Assembly: GCA_014621425.1 (NCBI GenBank)
Contig: JAANBB010000081.1
Span: 1 to 64,000, forward strand
From: Cylindrodendrum hubeiense
Lineage: Eukaryota > Ascomycota > Sordariomycetes > Hypocreales > Nectriaceae
Length of the DNA stretch: 64,000 bases
Reading direction: 5' to 3'
The position numbers and the translations under genes are program-made. The notes beneath the pieces are model-generated. The model made no database searches. It had not been told where the DNA came from and saw only the letters and a program-made list of their open reading frames with translations. Positions 23,852-32,534 of this stretch are shown piece by piece (position 1 is the stretch's first letter; every line of letters begins with the position of its first letter).

Positions 23852-24934
23852 ATGACTACCCGTGACTTTACTGAGATACCAGTCCTTGACTTGTCGTTGG
23901 CTGACGATCCTGCAACTCTTCCGGAGTTGTTGAGCTGTCTCAAAGCCGCCTTGACCGATGTTGGTTTCCTGTATGTCTCTAATCACGGCGTCTCGGCTTC
24001 AGTCGTTGCCGAACTCGTCCGGGTACTCCGTCCCCTCTTTGCTCTTCCGCCCGACGCCAAAGCAACCATTGCTCTGGAGAATTCGCCGCAATTCCTAGGG
24101 TACAGTGGAGCCGGGACCGAAACAACCGCTGGCAACGCAGATCAACGAGAACAGGTGGAGCTTGCCACCGAACTAGACGTGGTTTCAGGCGCTCCCTATG
24201 ATCGCCTGCGCGGTCCAAACCAGGTACGCGATCTGCCCGTTATGCTTATCAACGCTAATGAACAGTGGCCATGTCAACTCCCGGAGCTGAGACCTATCGT
24301 AGAGCGCTACATTGAGGAACTGACCAAGCTTGGCGAGAGGTTTCTGCGCCTTGTCGCACAGGCTCTATCACTTCCCGACGACACCTTCTTCTCGTATCTT
24401 TCAGACCAGCATCGACTTAAACTAGTCCACTACCCGGCATCTATCTCCAATGCCCAAGGTGTAGGTCCACACAAAGACTCGTCTGGCTGGTGGACATTTC
24501 TTCTACAGGCATCTCCGGAAGTCAAGGGCTTACAAGTCCTCAACAAAGCGGGCGCTTGGATTGATGTACCGGAAGTGCCGGGAACGTTCGTCGTCAACAT
24601 TGGCCAGGCGTTTGAAGTAGTGACGCACGGAGTTTGCAAAGCCACCACGCATCGCGTACTATCAAGCGAAACCGAACGCTTCAGCGTTCCGTTCTTCCAG
24701 GGTGTCCGTCGGAGTCTTACAAAACCCGAGGCTCTGGCTCTAGCGGCTCATTTTGCGGAGTTTCGAACGGGCATTGAGTCTGATAAAGGCCGTTCCATCG
24801 ATTCGCCGTTTCTCACTGGCAAGTACACAACCTGGGGCGAGGCGCAGCTCAGAACCAAGATCCGAAGCCACCGAGCGAATGGACGTCGGTTTTATCCCGA
24901 CCTGTACGACAAATACGAGAAAGAGTCCGCTTGA
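23852..24934 (+). CDS. 2-oxoglutarate/Fe(II) oxygenase, isopenicillin-N-synthase-like
   Basis: This is a non-heme iron oxygenase of the isopenicillin-N-synthase/DAO type, 346 aa when a 42-nt in-frame intron (24224-24265, GTACGC...GCTAATGAACAG) is removed. Splicing joins YDRLRGPNQ directly to WPCQLPELR, which is the family's usual spacing. An N-terminal DIOX_N segment (IPVLDLS, GFLYVSNHGV) is followed by the jelly-roll core. Iron ligands are His193 and Asp195 in GPHKD and His253 in TTHRVLS. Arg262 with Ser264 (RFSVPFF) should bind 2-oxoglutarate. Such fungal enzymes hydroxylate or desaturate small molecules, often in secondary metabolism. It heads a block that includes a hydrolase and a regulator. 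Confidence 0.9.
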   Translation: MTTRDFTEIPVLDLSLADDPATLPELLSCLKAALTDVGFLYVSNHGVSASVVAELVRVLRPLFALPPDAKATIALENSPQFLGYSGAGTETTAGNADQREQVELATELDVVSGAPYDRLRGPNQVRDLPVMLINANEQWPCQLPELRPIVERYIEELTKLGERFLRLVAQALSLPDDTFFSYLSDQHRLKLVHYPASISNAQGVGPHKDSSGWWTFLLQASPEVKGLQVLNKAGAWIDVPEVPGTFVVNIGQAFEVVTHGVCKATTHRVLSSETERFSVPFFQGVRRSLTKPEALALAAHFAEFRTGIESDKGRSIDSPFLTGKYTTWGEAQLRTKIRSHRANGRRFYPDLYDKYEKESA

Positions 24935-25565
24935 TCTGAACGATCAGATTCGCGTCGAATTGGCGTCTGCCTTGGCTATTCTAAATGAGGCCAATGACTG
25001 CGAAATGAGCCAAGTTAGCCTTGGCGGCTGAATAAGATCCATGCTAGATCAACAATGGCTCACTTGATTACTATGTGGGTGCGACAACGACCCACACGCA
25101 ATCACCGAGGTTTACTTGAGTGGATGCAATGCAATTGTAGGGTGTGTACAGTGATGCAGTTGATCCAAAAAAGCCAAGTCTGTTGTCGCCACTTCAGACG
25201 TTTTCTGATTAAGGTCAAGATCCGAGTATTAACTTTTTTGCGCGTATTAGAAAGGGGCAACACCAATGATAGGAATATATTACGAAATAGTTGTCCAGGG
25301 TGGCTTTAAGTAGGTTTCGACTCACTGCATCCGACCTCAAATACGTGAAGATGGAAGCTGGTGAACTGCACAAGGGGTCGACTCTTCTGTGCCATTCAGT
25401 TTCGATAGCGAAACACAATTGCGAGAGTCAAGACTTCGGATAGTGAGTTATAGTTGGAATTGCATTCGTTACGTCATTGTCGTAGTGAATGTGTCCTGAA
25501 TGTGTCCGAAAAGTGTCCGCACCAAGTTAAATAATGCGACTTGAACTTTCATCATCATCAGCAAA
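24935..25565. other. intergenic; promoter of the hydrolase gene
   Basis: No gene recognised. Near 25480-25520 the short phrase GTGTCC(T/G) recurs (GAATGTGTCC twice, then AAGTGTCC) about 50-80 bp upstream of the hydrolase ATG. This could be a small regulatory repeat. Confidence 0.4.
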
Positions 25566-26534
25566 ATGGCATTCAACACACCCAGACAGACGTTTGTTGC
25601 CCAAAGTGGTAACAAATACTCATACATTCACATTCAAGCAACCCAAAAAGCGACCCTACTACTCCTCCATGGCTTCCCTTCCACGGCGTCAGACTGGGTA
25701 CATCAGATTCAGCACTTCTCATCGCAAGGATACGGAATAGTTGCCCCCGATCTCCTAGGCTATGGCGACAGTAGCAAACCGACAGATGTTTCAAGTTATC
25801 GCCTAAAGCCGATGGGTGATGAGGTGGTTGATCTGCTTGACAGCTTGGGGTTATCGCGAGTCGTCGGGGTAGGCCATGACTTTGGCTCGACGCTCCTCTC
25901 ACGACTGGCTGCTTACCACCCCTCGCGATGGACGGCGCTGGTATTCCTTGCAGTCGGACCACCTAAGTTGGGCACTCCATTTGATGTCAACATGATCAAC
26001 CAAATGACCAAGCAGATGCTCGGGTTTGAGCTGCTCGGATACATTCCTTGGCTCGGCAGCGAGGCATCGCAAGCTACCCTAGAGCAACACGCCGAATCGG
26101 CCATGAGCCTGATGTTTTGCCACGATCACAAAGCATGGGATGAATGGTTCCATCCTTTAGGGAAGATGAACCAATTTGTGACCGAGGATCGCCGTCTTCT
26201 GGTTGGATCGTGGTACTCCCAAGAATTGCAGACAAAGCACCTTGAAGCGTTTGGGAGAACGGACGGATACAAAGGCGTGACGAAATGGTATCGCATGTGG
26301 CTGGAGAACTTATTTGCGCCCGACGAAGTCGGATTTGATGAATTCCAGATATCACAGCCTGCACTGTTTGTGGTTCCGAAAGAACCTGAAACCTCTGCGG
26401 CTCAGCAACAACAGATGCTGGCAGCTTGGACACCAAACTTACAGACTGTAACGACAGACTCGGGGCACTGGGTACATCTTGAGCGGTCGGAGGAGACTAA
26501 CACGGCCATCCAAGAGTTTTTGGCGGGCCTGTAA
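25566..26534 (+). CDS. alpha/beta hydrolase, epoxide-hydrolase-like
   Basis: A 322-aa intronless alpha/beta-hydrolase. The oxyanion motif HGFPS is at residues 35-39. The nucleophile elbow is GHDFGS with Asp105, so an aspartate nucleophile as in epoxide hydrolases and dehalogenases. His301 (DSGHWVH) is the catalytic base. A cap domain lies at about residues 130-245 and contains tyrosines that could act as ring-opening acids. A soluble epoxide hydrolase acting on small organic epoxides or a haloacid-type substrate is most likely. The stop lies directly beside the convergent Zn2Cys6 gene stop (26534/26535), so the two genes share a 3' boundary with no spacer. Confidence 0.88.
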   Translation: MAFNTPRQTFVAQSGNKYSYIHIQATQKATLLLLHGFPSTASDWVHQIQHFSSQGYGIVAPDLLGYGDSSKPTDVSSYRLKPMGDEVVDLLDSLGLSRVVGVGHDFGSTLLSRLAAYHPSRWTALVFLAVGPPKLGTPFDVNMINQMTKQMLGFELLGYIPWLGSEASQATLEQHAESAMSLMFCHDHKAWDEWFHPLGKMNQFVTEDRRLLVGSWYSQELQTKHLEAFGRTDGYKGVTKWYRMWLENLFAPDEVGFDEFQISQPALFVVPKEPETSAAQQQQMLAAWTPNLQTVTTDSGHWVHLERSEETNTAIQEFLAGL

Positions 26535-28567
26535 CTACTCACGTAACCAGTCAAATGTATCAAGCAGGTCAAAGTTGAAATCGAGTTGTAACCCTTCCCA
26601 GTCCAGCGTCTCAAGCGCCCCCTCGCCCCCTGCGACGTTGAGATTGTGATCCAACACACCTTGAATTATGGCCTTGCAATCGGCGCAAAGATCTGCATTC
26701 GGGGCGGACGGCCGCACCCAGTCGAGGAATCCAATGAGAAGGCTTAGTTGCTGGATGATGCTGGATCGACTCAACTTTGGACTCTCGGGGTGGATGCCAT
26801 GAAAGGTTGGACGGAGTAGCTCCAGGCAAAGAATACCTCCGCCGGGAGCGGCATATGCCATTAACTAAAAAGTCAGCGGATTGGTAGATGGTGATTACTT
26901 GGTAAACTTACCAGCCACTCAAAGTCACGACGGATACTTGCAAACCGATCCTGACGTTTCCAGATAAGGAGCGTGAGAGAGACCATTTCGAAGCTGGTTA
27001 CCAAGAGATCGCTTTGATTAGCATTTCTAAACCGAAGCATGAGCCTCTCAATAAAGAAGAGATTCTGTAGGTGTTCTAGTTTGATGAACATCCTCGAGAA
27101 GACAGTATCAGTGTCAATCTCGGGGTCGTCGACTTCTTCCGGGCGGTAGATGAGCCCGACAGGAAACTCGGCCATGGTGCTTATCTGGCGTGCTTTGATG
27201 TCTCTACGCGGTTAGCTTGGTCTTTAAAGGGACGGAAACATACTGTAGATGGGCGAGAGTCGTGTGGGAGCCGAGACTTAGCGCAATCTCAAGGAGCTCG
27301 TCCCTGATGAAGGCAATCATGACACGCGCGCGTAGGCGTGTGGCCGGCAACAGTTTCCCTTCCGTGTTCCATCCGCGCTCATCCAACGCCTGCACAGCCC
27401 GGTTTATTGTCTCGTCATCGGCGAACAGGTCATCATCTGAAAGATCCAACGGCAGGGGCGTGGACGAGTAACGACGGCTGATGAGCGGTGGTCGTCCGGA
27501 GAACGACACCATGACCTTGTCAATGTTAAAGACGCGGGCAAAAAGGCGTCGTTTATTCTCCGAGCAGAGCGTCGGGCGGTATTCGGGCGTCGGTGGCTCA
27601 GCGTGGAGGCCGAGAAACGTCATCAAAGCCACCGTCTCCCCGTGGTAGCTCCAACAAGCAAGACCTACACTGTTAGCCAAGCCACGGACCTAGAGACAAA
27701 CTTACTGGCATCTCCGGTATTGATAGACTCCATGGTAGACCTTCGGAAACACAGATGGAGAATGATTTCGTTTCCGGGGGTAAAGTGCAGTGCAAGTTCA
27801 ATACAGTACTTGAGGCATTCACCAACCATCTCGCCGCCGGCACCACCCCACGAGTCAGAGGCCTGCTCAGAGAATGGACGATGCCTCTTCCCAAAGTCCC
27901 AGAAGGTCCAGAGCAGCCCGATCGACTCCCATCTTAGAACCCCAGTAAACTGGTCAATCCAGTCTTGGGTGCTGATGTCGGTCTCGCAAAATGGGCGAGC
28001 CGTGTTGGCGCAGATGGTGCGAGCGCAGTCTTCCAACGCATCGTCGTCATGCTGAGCGGGAAAAGTGTCTTGTATTTTCTGGATGATGCGCTTCGTAGCC
28101 TCCATGATCCATCCATCAGGCTGACACGGATCCAGCATCATGGAACCGAGCTCCTCCGGCTTCGGGAGATTGCGCAGCACAAACATATACATGCTTCGGA
28201 GCGGTGGTGGCATCTCGGAGCGAACCCTCGGGCCGCGCCTAGGGCTGGAGTCGACAGGTCGGGATCCATGGACGAGAGTCAGGCTATTCCGGGTCTCTTC
28301 AAACACGGCGCTGTGGCTAGTGAAGCCGAGATATCCAGTGCAAGGCGGCGTCGGAGTCGAGCTCGGAGTCGATATCGGGGCTCTGGATCGAGGCAGCGGA
28401 TTCCGCTTCGGCTTCGGAGTCGGCGCGGTGGTGTAGATGCACGTCTGGCGTCGCTTCGTACATCGGCTGCAGGTGGGGTGACCATGGTCGCATGCCACCT
28501 TGCGGAATCGACATGGGTCGCATGCCTGCGGGCGTCCGTTTGAACGGCGAAGGAGAGTTGTCTCCAT
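26535..28567 (-). CDS. Zn(II)2Cys6 transcription factor with fungal-specific middle domain
   Basis: This nuclear regulator of 634 aa is built from exons 28567-27706, 27664-27244, 27203-26912 and 26864-26535, with introns of 40-47 nt. The binuclear zinc cluster is complete near the N-terminus: CDPC, then RFRKVAC, CSRC and QTC in the spacing CX2CX6CX6CX2CX6C, followed by a basic and proline/serine-rich linker. The remainder is a fungal transcription-factor middle-homology region (acidic, helical; for example FARVFNIDKVMVSFSGRPP). The C-terminus is acidic and aromatic (DWEGLQLDFNFDLLDTFDW), typical of an activation domain. Its position among the oxygenase, hydrolase, reductase and transporter suggests a pathway-specific regulator (inference). 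Confidence 0.9.
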
Positions 28568-29044
28568 GGCTGATATTCCGTGGTTGATGGTGTGATGATG
28601 AGGCCGGAGTGAAGAGAGCTCGGCTTGAATTGTCGGCTTGAATTATCTCGGCTGGTGGGGCTCGGCTTCGGCCAGCTTCACACCACTACCGCTAGTCTCG
28701 TTCAGCGCCCACTCAGACGCACCATCACCCACGCAGGTGCACTATCACCCATTCAGTTCGGCGTGGGTCACACCGAACCGGCATGGTTAGTTACTGCAAA
28801 GCTTACGGCACCCATCGAGTTAAGGGCGCGGGTGACTCAATTCCCAAACGATGATTACGAATGCCAAACGCAATGCCAGATGAATTCGTCACAGGGTTCA
28901 AGTATAAATGAAGCTCATTCCCCAGCCCAAGCCAGTATCCAGTCTAGCCACAGCAAGAGTCATCAAGACAGTACATTGTATCAGATACCTATTACTCTCT
29001 CGCATCTCACTCACATCTCACTCACATCTCACTCACATCTCACC
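28568..29044. other. divergent promoter region with an 11-bp tandem repeat
   Basis: This region separates the divergent regulator and the 76-aa gene. At about 29000-29044 the unit TCTCACTCACA is repeated three to four times directly before the small gene's ATG, giving a CT/CA-rich leader. No other gene is visible. Confidence 0.6.
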
Positions 29045-29366
29045 ATGTCGCAATCAAATCTCGGCTCAGACGCCTACATGGCAGGCAACGCTTCAGAAAC
29101 AACCCTCGTCGGTACCTCAAATCCTACAGGCGGAAAGCAAGGTATTTCATCTACTCTGTCCAGATGAACCTCGTCTAATGTGCCCAGCCCTTGCTGCATC
29201 TCCCAAGTTGAGCCTCAAGAACAGGCTCAAGAATAAACTCAATGGGTCTGTGGATCCCACCCAAATGCACAAGCGGGACCCTACCAAGTCGTGGGAAGCT
29301 CGAGCCAGTACGTACTCCTCTGTCTCTTGAACGAATTAGACTAACCATTTAGTGGCCCTCATGTGA
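29045..29366 (+). CDS. small hypothetical protein (76 aa, three exons)
   Basis: Exons 29045-29141, 29188-29307 and 29353-29366 splice in frame to a 76-residue protein. It begins MSQSNLGSDAYMAGNASE, has a basic middle (LSLKNRLKNKLNG) and ends KSWEARAMALM. The last exon encodes only the final residues and stop. All splice sites are canonical. It is hydrophilic with no signal peptide or membrane segment. I do not know its function. It resembles abundant small, stress- or nutrient-responsive fungal proteins only in general character. Confidence 0.6.
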
Positions 29367-29599
29367 GAAGATCATGATTTGAGTTGGGTTGGAATTTAGC
29401 GTCGCGAGTTATCTTAATGGTTAGAGCTGCATATACCCACTCGTACATTTACGAATCCCATGGCAGTTTGAAGATGGTGCACTTCTCAGTATGTAAAAAA
29501 GATATGGCATAGGTGCCCTGGAGAGATATACATATACTCAGAAGAAAATAAGAGCCTTTAGGAACGTATCGGTTTCTGTGTCATTCCAGTGAAAAGATT
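29367..29599. other. intergenic, nothing recognised
   Basis: Probable 3' region of the small gene. No other feature is visible. Confidence 0.4.
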
Positions 29600-29990
29600 A
29601 TGCCTCGACGCTGGTCGTGTGGTTAGATGTTCTAAAGATGCACCCCACCGAAGCCCGCGGCTATCACATTCGACTTTGCATTGGAGGGTTCAATGACATC
29701 ATCCACTATGACAACGAAAGAGACGATAGATACGCCGATTCGACCATCCAATTAGCAGGCCACGGTGCTACTCATTAGCGCGGGTGCAGGAGGCGCAGGC
29801 CTCAATATCGCTGGCGTCTCACATCATCATCACAGAACCAGTGGGACGAAAGGTTGAAAGGAGCAGATCAAGGGCTGAGATCACCGGATGCCTCGGAATA
29901 AGAAGTTCAACATCTAGGGTACGTTGGCGGAGCTTCGGATATTGACAAGCTTGTTTTGGAGGCAGTTGTTTGCAGAGGCGGTTGCTTCAA
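29600..29990 (+). pseudogene. decayed SNF2-type helicase C-terminal fragment
   Basis: In one frame from about 29672 the translation gives FALEGSMTSS, a stop, then ATVLLISAGAGGAGLNIAGV at about 29759-29818. That matches the helicase motif V region of SNF2-family ATPases (VLLISLKAGGxGLNL). A one-base frame shift after SH restores IIITEP, the following family motif. A further frame gives EQIKG-stop-DHRMPRNKK, resembling the QxxGRxHRxxQ motif VI. Stops and shifts show that it is dead. No N-terminal ATPase half is visible. It probably derives from a transposon-associated or accessory helicase and has been eroded, possibly by repeat-induced point mutation (CGA to TGA type changes). Confidence 0.45.
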
Positions 29991-30577
29991 TCTTCGCCCA
30001 TGAAGATGGAAACGAGATCAAGACAATAACTAGCCGTCTAGCGAGGGCTTGTTCGGAGATACAAGCTCGACTGCATCCAGGTGTCTGTTTGAGGGAGAAT
30101 AACTGGATGGACCGGAGAGAGGGCTCATCATCAATGACGTCCCAGCATCATACGAACAAGGCTGACAGCACCGGACTCAACAGGTGCATCCTCGACGACA
30201 GTGTTGGCAACCTAAAAATATCAGCTTCTGCAGAACTGGAAGGAATTAATCCTAGTCTGGTCACTCACTTGTGCTGACGGTCGTTGAAAGGGTCGTGTCG
30301 TTGACGTAGATCTCAGCCTGGAGCGTCGCGTGCGGTAACATCACAAGCTCGGGTGGTAGGCAGAGCAAGAGGGGGCATTGGACCGCGAGCGGTACTGGTG
30401 GTAGACTGTCTGACTTCCTTTTGAGGGAAAGGTGGATTGTTGGCATCAACGAGGTTGTGATACATCCTTCCTTGTCTCAAGGTTGGAGAAGAACAAACTG
30501 ATGTTGTCATGCGCAAGAGCATTAAAATGTCCTCTTCTAACCTCATGTCATTATTTGTTCAATATTAATGAGAATTG

Positions 30578-30872
30578 CTATTCGCACACATCCGTGTACA
30601 GTTGTTTCAAAAGATAATTACCACCAATACACCATGTCATTTGAGCAGGGAAATTCCAGGAAGGCTAATTATTAGCCTTTATTTATCCTAACTTTATATT
30701 TATTTTAGTTGTTTATTCCCTAATACTTTCTCCATTTTTGTTGTTATTTATTTCTTAATATTAAAAGTTTGCCATTAGGTCAAGGATGTAGATAGATGTG
30801 CGGGATATAGCAAAAGTTAAGGTGCTAAAATTGCATCTGTGTGCAAATAGCTACCTGTATGTGTGCAAATAG
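30578..30872 (-). mobile_element. MITE-like AT-rich element, copy 1
   Basis: About 295 bp of AT-rich DNA is bounded by imperfect terminal inverted repeats, CTATTCGCACACAT at the left and ATGTGTGCAAATAG at the right. Each end has a TA dinucleotide that could be the target duplication, as in Tc1/mariner-derived MITEs. The minus-strand sequence is clearly similar to 59870-60062 (see that entry), including the shared phrases TATTTGCACACAT, TCCTTGACCTAA and TATTAGGGAATAAA. No coding capacity. It lies about 155 bp downstream of the MDR gene stop. Confidence 0.65.
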
Positions 30873-31027
30873 AAATACTTACGCTAATTAACTTGTTAAC
30901 AAGAACGCAGTGAGACCAAGGAATGGTATTGATGCGGTCATAAGTAATTAGATTCCCTGTGATAACGTTGGTTTGGATCAAACTGCCCTACACTACCCTA
31001 CACGCGTTCATCGTACACTGCCAGCCA

Positions 31028-32002
31028 TTAAATCTCCAGCACAACCTTTCCCCGACGGTCCATTCTTCCGCTAGCCGTTTCATAAGCTGTTCTCGCTTCT
31101 ACAAGAGGAAACGTGTGCGCGAGAAACGGTCGTACAAGACCAAGCTCCAATGCCCGTGACAGCTTGCCAAGCTGCTCCCCGGAAGCCTCCACGATAAAGA
31201 ACTCAGCCTTGACATTCTCCTTGCCTGCTGGGGGACTGCTTGGAAAGGCATAGCTGCTCGAGTCCACCGAGATGAGAGTGCCGTTGTCTGTGACGATGGA
31301 CCAAGCCTGTGCCAAAGGCTCCCCGCCGACGGTGTCAATGATGAGGTCGAAGGAATGATGCTTCATGTCAGCATACTCAATCGTCTCTGCTGCGCCGAGC
31401 GACCGCAGAAAGTCTCCGTTTCGTTCCGTGGAGCTCGATGCAGCTACGACGCGCAGACCGGCCAGAGCAGCCAGTTGGACAATGTAAGATCCCACGGCAC
31501 CCGATGCACCTGTTACGAGCACCGCCCGCTCCGTCTTATGCGGCCCCTCAAAGTCGGGCTCCCGGACACCCGCCTTGACGAACAACGCTTGCCATGCTGT
31601 GAGACCGCTGAGCGGAACTGTGACGGTTTCAGTCCAGGTCAGGCTCTTGGGCTTCAAGGCCAAGTGTTGAGTGCTGGCAATGGCGAATTCGGCCCATGTC
31701 GATCCTCTGTGGATTTCCACCATCGCAAACACTTCATCGCCCGGCTTAAAGTCTGCATCGCCTTCTACGCTTTCCACAACACCCGATAGGTCATAGCCGA
31801 GGATGTGCTGTTCCTTTCGGTAGGACTCTGGCCAAGTCAATTCGTCTCGGGTTACAGTGGCTGCGTGAACCCGCACCAAGGCTTCACCGGGCTTCGGTTG
31901 TGGGATCGGGGTGTCTTCAAGGACCAACGCAGAGGGGGGCGCCGGGTTGCTCGCGGACCATGGAGCGTTGGAATCAGCGGGTTTGATACGGATTGCCTTC
32001 AT
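31028..32002 (-). CDS. zinc-independent MDR oxidoreductase (quinone oxidoreductase/enoyl-reductase-like)
   Basis: This NADPH-dependent medium-chain reductase of 324 aa starts at ATG 32002 (MKAIRIKP). A 20-codon in-frame extension upstream lacks family similarity and is not used. The N-terminal GroES-like fold includes GYDLSGVVESV and the KPGDEVFA turn. The Rossmann domain carries VLVTGASGAVGSYIVQLA as the dinucleotide motif, and the GGEPLAQ and GKVVLEI segments are family-typical. Structural and catalytic zinc cysteines of alcohol dehydrogenases are absent. It may reduce a quinone, enone or enoyl-type intermediate. It lies divergent to the amidohydrolase, about 530 bp apart, which may indicate co-regulation. 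Confidence 0.87.
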   Translation of the reverse strand: MKAIRIKPADSNAPWSASNPAPPSALVLEDTPIPQPKPGEALVRVHAATVTRDELTWPESYRKEQHILGYDLSGVVESVEGDADFKPGDEVFAMVEIHRGSTWAEFAIASTQHLALKPKSLTWTETVTVPLSGLTAWQALFVKAGVREPDFEGPHKTERAVLVTGASGAVGSYIVQLAALAGLRVVAASSSTERNGDFLRSLGAAETIEYADMKHHSFDLIIDTVGGEPLAQAWSIVTDNGTLISVDSSSYAFPSSPPAGKENVKAEFFIVEASGEQLGKLSRALELGLVRPFLAHTFPLVEARTAYETASGRMDRRGKVVLEI

Positions 32003-32534
32003 TTTGAAGTTATTCTTGTGGTAGTCGATCGTCACCACTCGTGAGCGATTTTCCATGTACAATACGAATTGCTGACAAACTTCGTTGCATCGCTCTCCAC
32101 GCTTGACCTCACGTCGCCCGATTGAACCGATAGAACCGATAGACCGAAACTAACCTACAATGCGGTGCATCGAATCACAAGACGGAAAACATTGGCGGTC
32201 AGGCCCAAATCGCTACTTCGCTAGTAAAAGATGGCTTGTTGAGGGTGACCTCACTGGACCACGCTGCGATGTCTCATTCAGGCACCGATGATCCCGGATC
32301 AAGTGGACCTGAGACGGGACAATGGACGGAAACAATCGTCTTGGCACGCGGCATCTACTCCACTCCACCACGGATGTGAGAAGTGGTGATGGCACGTGGA
32401 TATCTCCGTTCCCCGCTACATGCTATCTCGGCCTCATGCATGTACCAAGCCCTAGTCAACATAAACATACGATATAAGAAGCTGAACCTCATCTCACCTG
32501 CGCAATCTACAACTATCCTGTCGCATCTCGCATC
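32003..32534. promoter_or_regulatory. shared promoter of the MDR and amidohydrolase genes
   Basis: This is the intergenic region between two divergent genes. AACCGATAGAACCGATAGACC near 32125 contains a short direct repeat (AACCGATAG twice) that could be a regulator site. No gene is present. Confidence 0.4.

Noticed and set aside
23852..24934. The 2-oxoglutarate oxygenase as the PvcB/IsnB-type partner of the isocyanide synthase
   Set aside because: It is more than 25 kb away, has an IPNS-like rather than TauD-like motif arrangement, and many unrelated genes lie between.
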